Source: Welwitschia mirabilis (Eukaryota > Gnetophyta > Gnetopsida > Welwitschiales). Taken from it: a stretch of DNA of 64,000 nucleotides. Both the position numbers and the translations under genes were made by a program. Below are positions 34,448 through 46,367 of this stretch, in pieces. Below the pieces are notes generated by a model, which was not told where the DNA came from, searched no databases, and worked only from the letters and a program-made list of their open reading frames with translations. The stretch spans positions 158,035,816 through 158,099,815 of the forward strand of contig JBOZIK010000001.1 of assembly GCA_051453625.1 (NCBI GenBank), given 5' to 3'. Each line of letters opens with the position of its first letter. Within the stretch, counting starts at the first letter, position 1.

Positions 34448-34872
34448 CTTTAAATATGGTGTCGGCAGCCTCCTTTCCCTTTCCATCGTCTCCCAACGCG
34501 TGACCCCTCCCAATTACAATCCTCAAAGTGTCGTTGCTTTGATTCTAAAGCTACCACCATGGCGGTGTCCTCTCTTAGACCCATAAACATAAGACTTTGC
34601 TTGATTCTTCTATGTTGCATGTTTTAGTCATGGCTAAAAATGCGAGGGTAATTAGGCCATTGGTTGGAGAGGCTTTTTCTAGGTTTGCATTGGATGATGC
34701 CATGATGCCCTTGTAGGTATGCAAGATGTGGGGATTGTGTGAGAAGAGCAAGGCCACGAGAGGGGGCATGAGGAAGGCTGGGGAGTCCCAGAAAATGACA
34801 AGGAGAGCTACACCCATCTCAAGGCATGTGAAACCCAACAATGACATGTTATTTGATTGTGATTGGCACTAA
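34448..34872 (+). pseudogene. Small secreted-protein-like gene remnant, copy A
   Basis: A TATA-like tttaaatat (34450) precedes an ATG in ideal context (accATGGcg, 34559). The first 22 codons (MAVSSLRPINIRLCLILLCC and on) look like a signal peptide and end at a TAG (34625-34627). After a frame change the reading continues from 34630 (MAKNARVIRPLVGEAFSR), passes one more TAG (34714-34716) and stays open for 51 codons to TAA at 34870-34872, ending in a basic, hydrophilic tail (RRATPISRHVKPNNDMLFDC). Restored length would be about 104 residues. I do not recognise the family. It resembles precursors of small secreted peptides in layout only. Its 5' two thirds are duplicated at 46368. Confidence 0.5.
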
Positions 34873-34978
34873 ATCCTTCACAAGTATTAATAGATTACAA
34901 TCAATAATGGTTCACTTTCAACTATTATTGAGTGCGGTGAATACTACTTATTATTTATTATTAAAGTGATAGTTAAAC

Positions 34979-35034
34979 TACTCTCTCTCTTTCTCTCTTT
35001 CTTTCTTTCTCTCTTTATTTCTGTTTCTTTCCCC
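34979..35034. repeat. CT-rich microsatellite
   Basis: An irregular run of ctctct, tttctc and cttt units. Confidence 0.85.
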
Positions 35035-35065
35035 CCATCCCTCTTTGTCGACAGGTTTCTTAAAA

Positions 35066-35118
35066 TAATGAACTCACAACCATAAAGTGACAGGAGCACC
35101 GCTCTCCCATTAATAGGA
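35066..35118 (-). repeat. tRNA-like sequence (SINE head or tRNA pseudogene)
   Basis: On the minus strand an A-box-like ctattaatgggagagcgg (35099-35116) is followed ~20 bases later by a B-box-like ggttgtgagttcatt (35068-35082), with gctcctgtcacttta between, as in plant tRNA-derived sequences. No complete cloverleaf was confirmed. Confidence 0.5.
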
Positions 35119-35119
35119 G

Positions 35120-36137
35120 ACAAAGTTAAGCTTTTTAAATATCAATTAAATTATTAATAATATTTAGTTCTTTTAAAAGATAAAAGGCAAATATAATGAA
35201 CAAAGAGAATATTAATATAGTTACATAATCATTAGTAAATTTAAAAATAAAATTAAAACCTATTTGAACCATTCAAGATATTAAGAAATTATGCAATTAT
35301 GAGTTGGCAAACATTGTATACATGAGTTGTGAACTTCCTTTTTCTTTTTCTCAATTCAACTTTCTATCTATATTCTTTTAGAGGATGACGAACCTTTTTA
35401 TAAAATATAGTTTAATTATTATTTTCAATAGTGCTACACTAATAAACAAAACCTTAGTTAGAAGGCATTCTTCTCCTTGAGTAATTTTTATTTCATTTTT
35501 TAATTATAAATATGTTTACTTATCATGTGTTTTTATGTACATTGTAAATAATATTCACCACGTAAGTTTTATGTATTTTGCAAAATCGTTTTTTAAATTA
35601 AGAATAGAGAATCCTAATTTATAAAAAATGTTATAATACAACATTACAAGGATATCATGTGATATACTTAATAAAGTTAAATAGTAAACGTTAACACATT
35701 GGAAACAATATTACAATTATGAGAAGAAATTACAATCTTAACAAATATTAATATAAAATTTAACTATAAAGGCATTCTATTGAAGATAAGGAATTTATAC
35801 AGTAAGAGACACTCATAGGATGTAACCATTACTTACTAGACTAATTAAAAGGTGGGGGGGATGTTGAACTCGAAACATTTTAGTAGGTTAGAACTTTTAA
35901 TGATCTACACGGTATGCTACAAGACCTTGGGCATAACTAAATTATTTATTAGGATCATGGCAATTGTTTTTTCTAAGGGAGGTATGGTCATTAAGAGCTT
36001 CAAGTTCAATGTCATCCTCAAAACAATACATCTATAAAGGTTTGACATAATGTAAACAATGAAACTCAAAATGATTATCATGTATGTAAACAAAAATTAA
36101 TACCTAAGATATGGAATAACTAAAAGTGAAACTAAAA
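35120..36137. other. AT-rich stretch, nothing recognised
   Basis: No gene, domain or clear repeat. A lone ggtggggggg at 35852 looks like a polypurine tract but has no element around it. Confidence 0.45.
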
Positions 36138-36323
36138 CTAAAATTTTATTACACTTGTTGACACGAAGGATCTATTGCATAGTTGAAATGTATATGCTAT
36201 GTGATTTGAAAACACGATCAATAGAGTCACTGAGTGTTCTTGATTAATTTGGAACAAATTAATGAAATTCATAATTATAATGTGCCACTTGTGCCTTACT
36301 TTCACAAGTGTCCAAGGTACCAA
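36138..36323 (-). pseudogene. Gypsy integrase core fragment
   Basis: Sixty-one open codons read WHIIIMNFINLFQINQEHSV, then a TLLIVFSNHIAYTF-like strand, matching the WxxIxMDFI...HDxIxVxVDRFSKxAHF pattern of gypsy integrases. The catalytic Asp of MDFI is Asn. No RT is recognised beside it, so it is an isolated piece of a minus-strand element. Confidence 0.5.
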
Positions 36324-36650
36324 AAATATAAAAATATTTATATTAAAAATAAAAATAATTTAAATAATATGAAATATAAAAAATATTAAATAATATTTAA
36401 AAGTTCATCATAAAGAATCCAAGGTGTAAGGTACACAACTTTAACAATTGTCTACATACATTGGAGATGGAATACTTCTAACCTCGGATGCTTTTCCTGT
36501 TTATTCCTTTTTCTTGTTTTCCTTTTATTTTCTTTTTTTTTTAATGAGATTCATGGAAAACTATATTTGAGAAATAATAGGTACTCCTTATTGGCTTAGG
36601 AACTAGTCCAAAGTCTCACCTCTAATTAGTTCTTACAAGTCACGCCATTA
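36324..36650. other. AT-rich stretch, nothing recognised
   Basis: No coding frame. A short poly-T run lies near 36534. Confidence 0.4.
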
Positions 36651-36654
36651 AATA

Positions 36655-36735
36655 CAGCTCATGGGGTGGTAGTCCAACCAATGGAACAATTGTCCCCCAT
36701 TTAGGAGGTTGTGATTTAAATCTTTGGATGTTTTA
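36655..36735 (+). repeat. tRNA-derived SINE-like head
   Basis: A-box-like cagctcatggggtggtag (36655-36672) and B-box-like ggttgtgatttaaatct (36707-36723, from ggttgtgggttcgaatct by C-to-T and G-to-A changes). The 3' body is not delimited. Confidence 0.5.
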
Positions 36736-38400
36736 CTTGGCAGACTATGAGGTCCTACACATCATTAAATCATTCTCTTAGATGATCATGATGGATGTAC
36801 TCCCAAGGGCAATATAGTCACCACATGGTTGTTGTCAACATAACCAAATGTCCATATGTAAAATAAAAGAAAAGCATATACATGTAATAATATATGAATT
36901 TGCATGGTTTTCATATTTGTTCAACGTTTTCTCTAAGAAATCTAAAATCTATTATTAAACTTATATTTCACTTTAACTTCTTAGATTGTGAAAAATGGTT
37001 TTACCTAAAGATTGATGCAAGTGATAATGCCTTAAAAGATTTGATAGATTCTAAGAAGAAAATGCTTCTAGCTTAGATGAAATCCTTCTAAGGGTATAAG
37101 AGCTAATGTGTAAGTGTTTTTAGCCATAAATCAAACAATAAAGTAATGTTGAAAAATATTTTAATTATTTTCAAAAGAATAGGCAGTAGCTATAAATCCC
37201 TTATGAAAAAATATCCTCCTAATAGATAGACCTTGATGAAGGGGATACTACAAAAAGCACAACAATGCTATTGTTTTAATAAGGCAAGTGATTTCTAAAT
37301 ACTTGGATCTCTTGATGTTCATAAATTCTCTGAGGTATGCCATAATTTGTCATAATGATTCTTTACAAATATGCCTTTTAGAATCATATGATAAGATTTT
37401 TTTTTTTTTTTTGGCCCACACTTTATAAGGATAAAAAGGACTATTATATTTTCACCATATTGAGTTAATAGGTAAAGCATAATTATCTTGAACATGAATC
37501 ACATTAGAAATCTAACAAATAAATTCAACAAAAAAAATTATTGCATTTGAGCCACCATTGGGTTGCTAAAAGGTTCCCTTTAACTTCATTTATTATTTAA
37601 GTGAATATATGAAAAAAGAGGCCACATCCCTTTTAAGATAATGAGTTGTTAAGTGAGTTTTTAAAAATGTAATTAAAGTACCATTTAATGGTAACCATCG
37701 TGGAACTACATTGTATGACACAGAAGAAAGGATAGACATTGAAACTCTTCTCAAGATAATAGAACCTTAAATCTTGACATTCATTAACAAGTTAATAAGT
37801 TATATGCCTTTTCAGCTTATTTTATTACTTAGATAAGTAGTTTTTAATTATTCAAAAACTATGTCACACCACCATCTTGTGGAGTTAAAACATTAACTAA
37901 TCACTTACCACAAAGAAGCATACCTTACAGAAAGTAGTCAAAAAACCCAATCATCCCTTTTTCTTAGGGAAGGACTAAACTTCTCATTCAACTCTATGAA
38001 ATCCTTTTCTATTATTGTTATTTAACCAAATAGAATTGCAAAGTAACTTCTTAGTTAACCTATATATTAAAGTAGAAAAAATTCAACATGAGAAATAATA
38101 GATATGAGTGAGTGGCAAATAAGTATTTTTATACACTAAGCTTTTCTAGCCATTGTGATCTTTTAGCTTTCAATTTATCTAGTTTGGAAGTCAATTTCTT
38201 AACATTAAAGATCCATGAATGCTTAAAGTCCCTTGAAAAGAGAAAAATATTCCAAAAGTTTTGATTGCTTCACCATCTTGAAAATTATTTATACAATTTA
38301 GATAGGAGTTATGTATAATTTTTGTAAACAGTAAATATTGAAGAAGTTTTCAATTAATCTTAGAACTAGAGAAAGAATAATGAAGATAAATTCAAAGTCA
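36736..38400. other. AT-rich stretch with one coding-like piece
   Basis: 36894-37076 is open for 60 codons and contains WFYLKIDASDNALKDLI, faintly like the DASDxALG box that opens gypsy RNase H. The match is too short to call. Nothing else is recognised. Confidence 0.35.
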
Positions 38401-38404
38401 ATGA

Positions 38405-38530
38405 CTGCTTACCAGAGTGGTAAGGTCATAGGTACACATACCTAGAGGTCTAAAGTGTAAACCCTAGTAGTGGAGGGGAACATTAAAAAATAGAATACAT
38501 TTTGTAAGCCCAAGTACCACTGGGAATTTA
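38405..38530 (+). repeat. tRNA-derived SINE
   Basis: A-box gcttaccagagtggtaagg (38407-38425) and B-box agtgtaaaccct (38453-38464), with the spacing of a pol III promoter. A conserved-looking tail follows (agtagtggaggggaacatt). This is the clearest of the tRNA-like elements here. The 3' end is approximate. Confidence 0.6.
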
Positions 38531-39479
38531 TATGACATAAAATTACCTTCCTACTATATCTTCCAAGGAAAAAAAATGAAGATCAATTCAAAAGAATAGT
38601 ATTTAAATACAACTTGAAAATTCTTAATAAAAGAGAAGGATTATTTTTCAAAGTTCCTATTGATAGGCATCTTTGGATTTTCACTAACATGAATGTTATA
38701 AATGAGGTTATTCTATCGTCCTCTTAAATAACATGGCATAAAGATTTTGTCACAATAAAAAAAAGATAGGGAATCAAAGAATGTCCTTGCCTTATCAATA
38801 TTTCAATAAGATAGAGTAAGACCTCTTGTGGTAGCAATAGAAAGACATTTGCATCCTTAAATATATGATTTATAATATGAATGAAAAACTTTTCAAATCC
38901 TATTCAATTTTACTATAATATTTTGCTTAATTAGGTTTAATGAGGTAATATTTGAATTAGTATCCATTTCTCATGTTAAACCTTCCCAGCTAAATACAAC
39001 ATTATTAAGAATATATCTACCTCTAACAAAACCAATTTATTCAATATAGAGTAGAAAATATTATTGTTAGGAGGATTTAATTATTAGAAAATATTTATTT
39101 AACAAACTCTACTTGTCCCTTTGATTCTAAACTATTGGATACCTATAAATATTAGTTAAAAGACTTGGAGATCTTTAAATCCAAAGGATATCACCTCAAA
39201 GACATGTTAAGATGGTAAAATTGGAGCTGTTTCCTCAAAAGAATTATTGAAGATGATTAAAGTAAGAATTGTGTCAATAGAGATAGGGGCCATTGAGTTT
39301 TATAGCCAATTTTTTCTGATCATACTAGAACTTGTAAAGCTTTGTAGCTAATGTATGCAAATCTTTTCATTAATAAAATAAAAAAACAAAAAAAAAAGTT
39401 TTTAAAAAAAAGAGGAGAAACAAAGAAATGAACAAGTAAAGTACTGAATGACATTAACTAATAATAAATTTAAATAGCT
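38531..39479. other. AT-rich stretch upstream of the LINE fragment
   Basis: This could hold decayed LINE sequence (endonuclease side), but no motif can be read. Confidence 0.3.
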
Positions 39480-39960
39480 TCTTAATTTATGATTGATTAT
39501 AGTAACTTTTAAAGGATTAGAAAAGTATGACTTATAGACCATTCCTTATAAAATTATTGCTAAAATAATTACATTCAAAGTTAAGTCTTCTTTATAGCAA
39601 ATCATTTTAAAAAGACAAATAAGGTTTATTACAAACAGGTTTATTCTTGATAATGTTTTAAAAGCTACTACAAAGATGTAATGAAGTTCTGATTAAAAAC
39701 TTGATGTAGCTCTCTTGTAGCTTGACTTTTCTAAGGAGCATGTTGTAGTTAAAATACTTATTTAATCTTTTGAATAAGCTCAACCTCTAAGAGAACTTTA
39801 AACAAACACAATCAAATGTTTTCTAAAGCTAAAGGATATATCACTATAAATGGTCATCACTATTCTCCTTACAATGCTCCATCTACCATGGTTTCTTATT
39901 AATTGTTTTTTAATTCTTAATAGCATCTATTAGTTTGAGTTTTTCCCTATTTAACTATAG
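39480..39960 (+). pseudogene. L1-type LINE reverse transcriptase fragment
   Basis: The frame reads RPIPYKIIAKIITFKVKSSL, then FITNRFILDNVLKAT (about 39625-39680) and LDVALL.LDFSKEHVVV, matching the plant L1 pattern RPIxLxxxxYKIIAKxLAxRLK...GRxILDNxxxA...LKLDFxKAYD. Three stops fall at Gln-like codons. The catalytic FxDD block further downstream is not found, so the copy is truncated or too decayed. Confidence 0.58.
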
Positions 39961-40239
39961 CAATAATCATGACTTAAAGGGTACTTTAATCGTTGATCAT
40001 CATTAGCCACTTCTGTATAATCAATATTCTACTGATACATTTTTTATGATTTAGTGCAATCAACAAAATCTTCAAATTATTAAGGAATATAGTCTCAACA
40101 AAATATTCAAATTATTAAGAAATAGAGTCAAAAATTTTCTAGAGCTTCCTGTTCTATAATCATTTACATAAATTTACTATCACCTATAATTTAGAAATTG
40201 CAAATGTATATGATTAAAATTAATGGAGATAAATACAAC

Positions 40240-40511
40240 TCTTATTTAATTTTTAGAGAGCATGAAATAACTCATTAGAGTATAAAAGGATTTACAGTAT
40301 ATATTTCTTGTTTTATAGGGATTATAGTCTCATCCTTGTATATGACATAATAATCTCCTATATAGTTTTTCAATATTTATAGATTCTTTATCTAAATCTA
40401 AATTTGTACATATCAAAGACTTCTCTTTAGTTTCCTCCATGTCTCTCATAATTTTCTTTGAGATTCTTCTTATTGTCATTTTCTCCATTAATAGGCTTCT
40501 TATGCTAAACA
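40240..40511 (-). repeat. 3' LTR of a copia element
   Basis: On the minus strand it starts TGTTTAGCATAAGAAG right after a gcttgggatggag polypurine-like tract (40512-40525) and contains TATA-like ctatataggag and ccctataaaac boxes. The lower edge is approximate. Confidence 0.55.
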
Positions 40512-40529
40512 CTCCATCCCAAGCTAGAC

Positions 40530-41010
40530 ATTTCTAGAGGTTGAATGTTAAGCTTAAGTTGTAATAGCTCAAATGATTCATGAATCTATTGCTTAATAAA
40601 AATATCATGTAATTACAAAGATGATGAAATATATCAAGTTATAAGGTGCCCTAAACGTTTTCAAATGAAATGATAATAAAGCTCATTGTTCTTAGCCCTA
40701 GCAATGAGGACAAGGTTGATTGACATATGTAATGAACTTATGTTATCACAAAAGGCATTAGGGTAGTAGATAAGGAAAAACCATTGAAGAAATGTAATCT
40801 AAGTAACTTCAACAATGACAGAAGTTATAGATTAATATTCTACCTTTGCATTAGACATAGCAACCATTGTCTGCATTTTATATGACCATGATATGTAATT
40901 TGCACCTAGGAACATCTAAAAACCAATGGTACTACATTATGTGAAAGGACAACCAGCCTAATTAGCATTAAAGAAAGCAATAAAATGGGGAGAAATTTAT
41001 GCCAGAAAAG
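40530..41010 (-). pseudogene. Ty1/copia RNase H, broken
   Basis: The minus strand reads NAN.AGCPFT and MFLGANYISWSYKMQTMVAM (about 40860-40990), then CDNISSLHMSINLVLIARAK (about 40680-40745) and an LITWYISSS-like end. This is the standard copia RNase H pattern NADWAGCPDTRRSTTG...SAEAEY...CDNISA. RT does not continue clearly above 41010. Confidence 0.8.
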
Positions 41011-44000
41011 ATGGGGAGAAATTTATGCTAGAAAAGTTGGCCATTAATATAACTCCTATTCTATATCCAAATAAAACTTTTATTAATACTTGTCTAGGGA
41101 AAAGTCTCGACAAAATAATGCAAACAACCTAGCACTTTTCAAAACTATAGTTATTAGAAATGAGAAAAAAAAGGGAAACCACACAAATAAAAGCTACATA
41201 AAAAAGAAGAAATAAAAAAGAAGAATTTTTTTATGGTTACAGTTTTAAAGAAGTAGCATATGGTATGGGTAAGAAGGGTAGAAGTTCATGTTGATGTTCC
41301 AATGCCAATTGCATCATGAATGCCTTCATTCTATATAGAATTATGCTTCTTCACAATTTTCTTCCTCTTGTCAATTCTATGTATACATTTTTCCACTCTG
41401 GTCTCTATTGACTACTGTTTGTTAATTCTTCATTAATAATAGACCACCTTGTCATGCTTTTGATTTAGCATTCATCACCTCCTAATTTCTAGCTGTTTAC
41501 CTTCTATTCCACCTCCATGAAATTTATCATGTCTTTCCACCATGACAGATAATGTATTTTCAAAAAAATTAAAAAGAAAAAAGAAAAATAATTTAAAAAT
41601 AGCAAAATGATGTTTTAAAATAAGAATCTCACCTACATATATATACACCACCCAAATAAATTTAAAATAGTTACATCAAAAAAAATAAAAGCTCCACTTC
41701 ATATAAAAAGTGATACTTTAACCAAACAAAGCCAAACTAATTAAACCAAAAATGGAAAACCTTCAAGTAATATAAAAAGTAACACTATGAGTGTATATCA
41801 TTATATGTAAAATATTATTATAGTGGTATTTCTATATAAAAACTAATACTATGACTATGTGTACTTAAGTATTCTATAGTGGTTTTTATATTGGCTGAGG
41901 CAACAATCTCCAATTTCTAATTTTTTGAGGAGGTAAGAAGTTAATTATGACACTTCAACTTTTTCACTTTACTATACAATGTCCCCCTTCTCTTAAGTCA
42001 TTTATAATGTCCAAGTCTCTTTATTCCTTGATTTTTTAGCTTGCCTCACTACTATGCAATGGCTACATTCTGTTAAGTCACTTAACATGATAATGACTAT
42101 TGATTTCTTCATGATGTAAGAAGTATAATATAAAAAGCTTAAGATTCTTGGTGCTTAAACTCCCTAATTCTTTAGTTTGTAATAGCTCCTTTTGCTTTAA
42201 ATTCTTGCACTCCCTAACTTTTTAGTTTCTAATAACTCCTTTTAGTTTAATTTCTTGTACTTCTTTCCTTCTCATTTTACCATTGCAATATTCAGAATTT
42301 TGATCACCTTCTTTTAGTTTCAATTCTTGCACTTCTTGCTCATCATTTTAGCATTACTTAATTTAAAGATTGAAGATTAGAATCCATTATTAGGTTATTT
42401 TAAATATCAAAGAAGGATGCATTAGAATGGATTCTAAGAAGGAATATAAAAGATCTCTAAGTCAGAAAAGGCAAATAAGGTATGATGAAAGATAAAAATA
42501 TTCAAAGGGAAAATGCTAAAATATCTAACTGTTTTGACATCTACAATCATAACAAACACAATAATAATCCAAAAGTTAGGTGTGAAATTCATTTGTGACT
42601 TTACTACTTTATTTTAATAAGGATTTTTAACAAAATCATACTTCTCCGTATTTATAAAGAACATAAACATTAGAACTTTTCAACATATTCTTACATCATC
42701 TACTATTCTATTATAAGAAATGACTAGTCATATAGCATAAGAAGTAAACAATAAAGAGAAATCTTATCATGAAAATAACTCTCTTATAAGCAATTAATGA
42801 AAAAAAAAATTAAATATAATATGATGTCCACAAGTTATACATCAAACACACATCTTTCTTCAATAATAGGGCAAATGAATTATGTAAAGCGACAAAGAGA
42901 GATCACAGAAAAGGATTCTTACAGGAACCAGTAATCACACTTATGTGAAGAATGATGAGAAAAGGACAGTATTAGAAGAATGCTGAATTTTAATGTGTTC
43001 TCACATATAGCAACTTCAAGACAAGAATTGAGTCAACCTTAACACCCTCACTTACATAAAGGTAATAATGACATATCCAAAGGAATCAAAACATTTTACT
43101 AGAAAATAAAACCATTCATACAGCCAAGATTTTGCACAATTTGTAATGAGATGCATTAGTCTATAGCCTTAGTACATGAGAGGCATGCTCCTACTTATAA
43201 ATAGTGTCAGTATGTGAAAAAGGAAGACATCATAGATGGAGAGAAAGAGCTTAAGCATTTTTCCACTTTGAATGACATGCATACAAAACCATAAACACTC
43301 CTTTTATCCTAACTTACACAAGTTGGAGTTATGTGTATTTGAAGGATCAATCCATTTCTACAAATCACACATGCGATTGATGGGTAACTAAAATATTGAG
43401 GGCACACAATAAGCTTTCCACAAGATGTCTTAGAGATTGCAAATGTTTCGCCCTTGAAAATTACACAAGTATCCATCCTTATTTTGAAGAGAAGGGATCA
43501 AATTAGTATAGAGTATATGTTTCTTATAAATAAGAAGTGAGTTTACCATAAAAGAGGCTCATTTAGGAGGGGCATGATCTTGCAAGCTAAGTATTGTCAT
43601 CCACGTAACTCCCCATTTCCTTTATGATGTACTTTTCGATCAAGTCTAATGTAATGACAGATTATTATTCCTTTCACTTAAACACATTAATTTTTCGATG
43701 TTAAAAGGCTATATTATTGTTCATTACTTTTGTCATAATTCTTTATCCCAGTACATAATTTATGGACAACTTAAGGGAAAAAAATTAGGAAATCTTTATA
43801 ATACAAAAGTTGCACATGACCACTACCTAAGATTAATATTTCATATATATCTACTGTTTGATTGAGTAATATCTATTTATGTTGTGATACTCAATCGAAA
43901 TATGATTTCATTTTTTTTTAACTAATACAAAAATCATTTACATAATATATAATTTTGTTGATTTCTATGATGTAAAATACATTCCTCAAAAATGTACATT

Positions 44001-44124
44001 TCAGACATTTTTATGATGTTCCATTACTTGCATCAGTGGCTTCTAATCACTAGCTTAGTTATAGACTATGTATTTATGTAATATTTGGCTGAGTAATATC
44101 TATCAGTATTGCCTTATCACAAAA
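41011..44124. other. AT-rich stretch, mostly unrecognised
   Basis: It may include remains of the copia element above, but no RT or integrase motif can be read. A ~52-bp direct repeat lies at 42157-42260 (ctccctaa...ttagttt...ttcttgca units, two copies and a weaker third). Confidence 0.4.
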
Positions 44125-44465
44125 AGTATAAGCATTGACCAATAGCAAATGTTATTGCCCATCCAATGTCAAGATACAAGTGTCTAACAACAAATATTGT
44201 TGCCCATCTAAGTTGACCTTAGATCATGACTACATACACTTTTCATCACATAGTCAAAGTTGACCTTTGATAAAATACTCAATGCTTCCCTCTCAATCAA
44301 AATTTTTCCTCCCCACAATTAATATTTTTCCTTCCAATGAAAGAGAAGCATTAATTTGTTGGTCAAAGTCAATGTTAACTATGTGATAAACAGTTTACCT
44401 TACCATCATCTAAGTTTAACTTAGATAAACAACAATATTTATTATTAGTCAATGCTTATTATACT
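44125..44465. mobile_element. Foldback / MITE-like element, ~341 bp
   Basis: The left arm starts agtataagcattgaccaata and the right arm ends attagtcaatgcttattatact, so the ends are inverted. Pairing continues inward for over 100 bases (for example atcacatagtcaaagttgacc near 44250 against ggtcaaagtcaatgttaactatgtgat near 44370). The centre also folds (aatgcttccctctc near 44280 against gagaagcatt near 44345). No transposase. A target duplication is not certain. Confidence 0.65.
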
Positions 44466-44639
44466 GTAGTCTGTAAAATAATCAGCCAATCTTATATATA
44501 TATATATGTACATTAATTTTATTCTGCAATCCTGTTTTAGTCGTCTAAAATGAGAATAAAAACTTGAAAACCTCACAATTTCCTGAGAATTTCAGAGTAA
44601 AAACTAGAATTTGAAAACACAAGTAACATTTAACAGCCA

Positions 44640-45660
44640 TTCTTTTATGCAAGTCTCCGTTTCTCTCTGCGCATGCGTCCCTGGCCTGTAATTCCTTTAA
44701 CGTGGACATTTGTTTTGCCCTTAATTTTTCAACACCCTCGTTAGCTCGACTTTTGGTGCTGCTCTCCCTCTTTTCTCACCCTCGAGGTATCTTGAAGATT
44801 TTCCAAGAAGCCTGCAGTCTGACATACATTTTTGATGATTTCCCAAAGAGCTTTTAGCTTGATATACTTCTGTTTCTCCGTGTAATGTACTTTCTCGAAG
44901 GAGTTCTTTTTTCCATGTGTTTAGAAGGTTTTCAATATTACCCATTTACAACATTCCAGTGTAGTCTTGCACTTCTTTCTCAACCCTTTGTCCCATCATA
45001 ACAGAAAAAGGAGCAACTTTTATGTTTTTAATTCCGTTTAGGCATATGTGCAACACTATTCCCTTCTCCCCCTGTAAGTAATGGATGTTTCATATGTATT
45101 GGTAACGCCCTTGTCTCAAGAATCTTTTTGATTTCTGAAAACAAAACACCCAAAATATCTGATGTACGTTTTCTGATCAAGTGTTACTTCCGTATTACAT
45201 AAACGAATTGCTTTGCTATTGAAAAGAGTATGCAATATTTAATAGATGAGCATCTCTGATTTATCGTCGCCGGGTCATTTGAAAATAGGTCTTGCAAGGA
45301 AGCGGCAACAGTTTATTACTAAGAGTAACATTGAATGCTATTAAAGAAGTGCTCCTCTGGTAAAGCAAAGGCAAGTTTACTTTTTAATTAATTAGACTTT
45401 CTCTGATACTCTGGAATTTAACGTTTCATTATTTAAAGCCAGGCTTTTGGGTTTGAGTACCAGTGTATTCATAATGCACCTTAATTTATGATCCTCATGT
45501 TTTTTTCCTGAAATAAGCAGTGATGTTCTAAACATTTTTAACGGTAAAGATGGCGGATGATATATCATATTACAATCATCCTTTTAAAATGTGGAATCAT
45601 TGTAGAAGCGTTCTTTGCATTAAAATTCTAAATTGTGGGGATCATTGGAATTGCAAGTGA
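44640..45660. other. GC-richer patch with an exon-like minus-strand block
   Basis: CpG sites are retained. On the minus strand 44721-44945 is open from an ATG (MGNIENLLNTWKKELLREST). The neighbouring frame over 44760-44910 also reads smoothly (KQKYIKLKALWEIIKNVCQT, then AGFLENLQD), as if one frame change split a helical protein. Unrecognised. The rest (45000-45660) shows no gene. Confidence 0.4.
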
Positions 45661-46267
45661 AATTGTAGAGTATACAAAATAAAAAATTATAATAAAATAT
45701 AATATTTTTAAGTAGATTTTAAGCTATTGAATTTTTAGTCTTAATTAAATCCAAAAAGTATATAAAAATATCATTATTAATTACGAGATTAGTAAATATC
45801 AATTTTTAATCTCATAATTTTTAAAATATATTAAACAATTTAATGTAGTAAATGCTTTTGCATATAGCTTTTAAACGAATAAAATATACAAAGAATAACA
45901 TATACAGTTTCTTAAAACTATTAACGTTATATACAATATACTATATTAGGTGTTTGTATTTCAATACTAGAAGTGAAAAGTATTAATATAATACAGCATG
46001 ATCATCTATGCTAAAAGTCTTAAAGACAACCACAAAGACTTTAAAGCTTCAATAACGAAATTATGTGTGACATCCTCTTTTACTTACCCTAATTAAGAAC
46101 TATTTTTTTTAATTTCCTTTCTTCTTTAATATTTTTATCTAATAAACACAACAGAACCTAGGACCAAATTCTACTTACTCTTTAATTAGAATTTTCATAT
46201 TCTAAGAAAGAGAAATCATATTATTATCATATACTTAACTATAATTAATTTCTAGGTTATTTTGGTT
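45661..46267. other. AT-rich stretch, nothing recognised
   Basis: No coding frame or repeat is recognised. It leads into the gap. Confidence 0.45.
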
Positions 46268-46367
46268 NNNNNNNNNNNNNNNNNNNNNNNNNNNNNNNNN
46301 NNNNNNNNNNNNNNNNNNNNNNNNNNNNNNNNNNNNNNNNNNNNNNNNNNNNNNNNNNNNNNNNNNN
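46268..46367. other. Assembly gap, 100 N
   Basis: A placeholder-size gap within the 5' side of the duplicated gene remnant. By comparison with copy A, about 60 bases may be missing. Confidence 0.98.

Noticed and set aside
34683-34716. Intron in secreted-protein-like copy A (donor ctag|gtttg, acceptor ttgtag)
   Set aside because: It would be only 34 bases, below the known minimum for plant introns; reading straight through with one TAG is simpler.
34575-34847. 90-codon minus-strand frame rich in hydrophobic residues
   Set aside because: Antisense to the plus-strand secreted-protein-like frame, which has the better start context and is the one conserved in the duplicate.
35846-35862. Possible polypurine tract aaaaggtggggggg
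   Set aside because: No LTR start, integrase or second LTR around it.
45346-45460. tRNA-like A-box (ctctggtaaagc) and B-box (gggtttgagtacc)
   Set aside because: The boxes are ~90 bases apart, too far for a tRNA or a simple SINE head.
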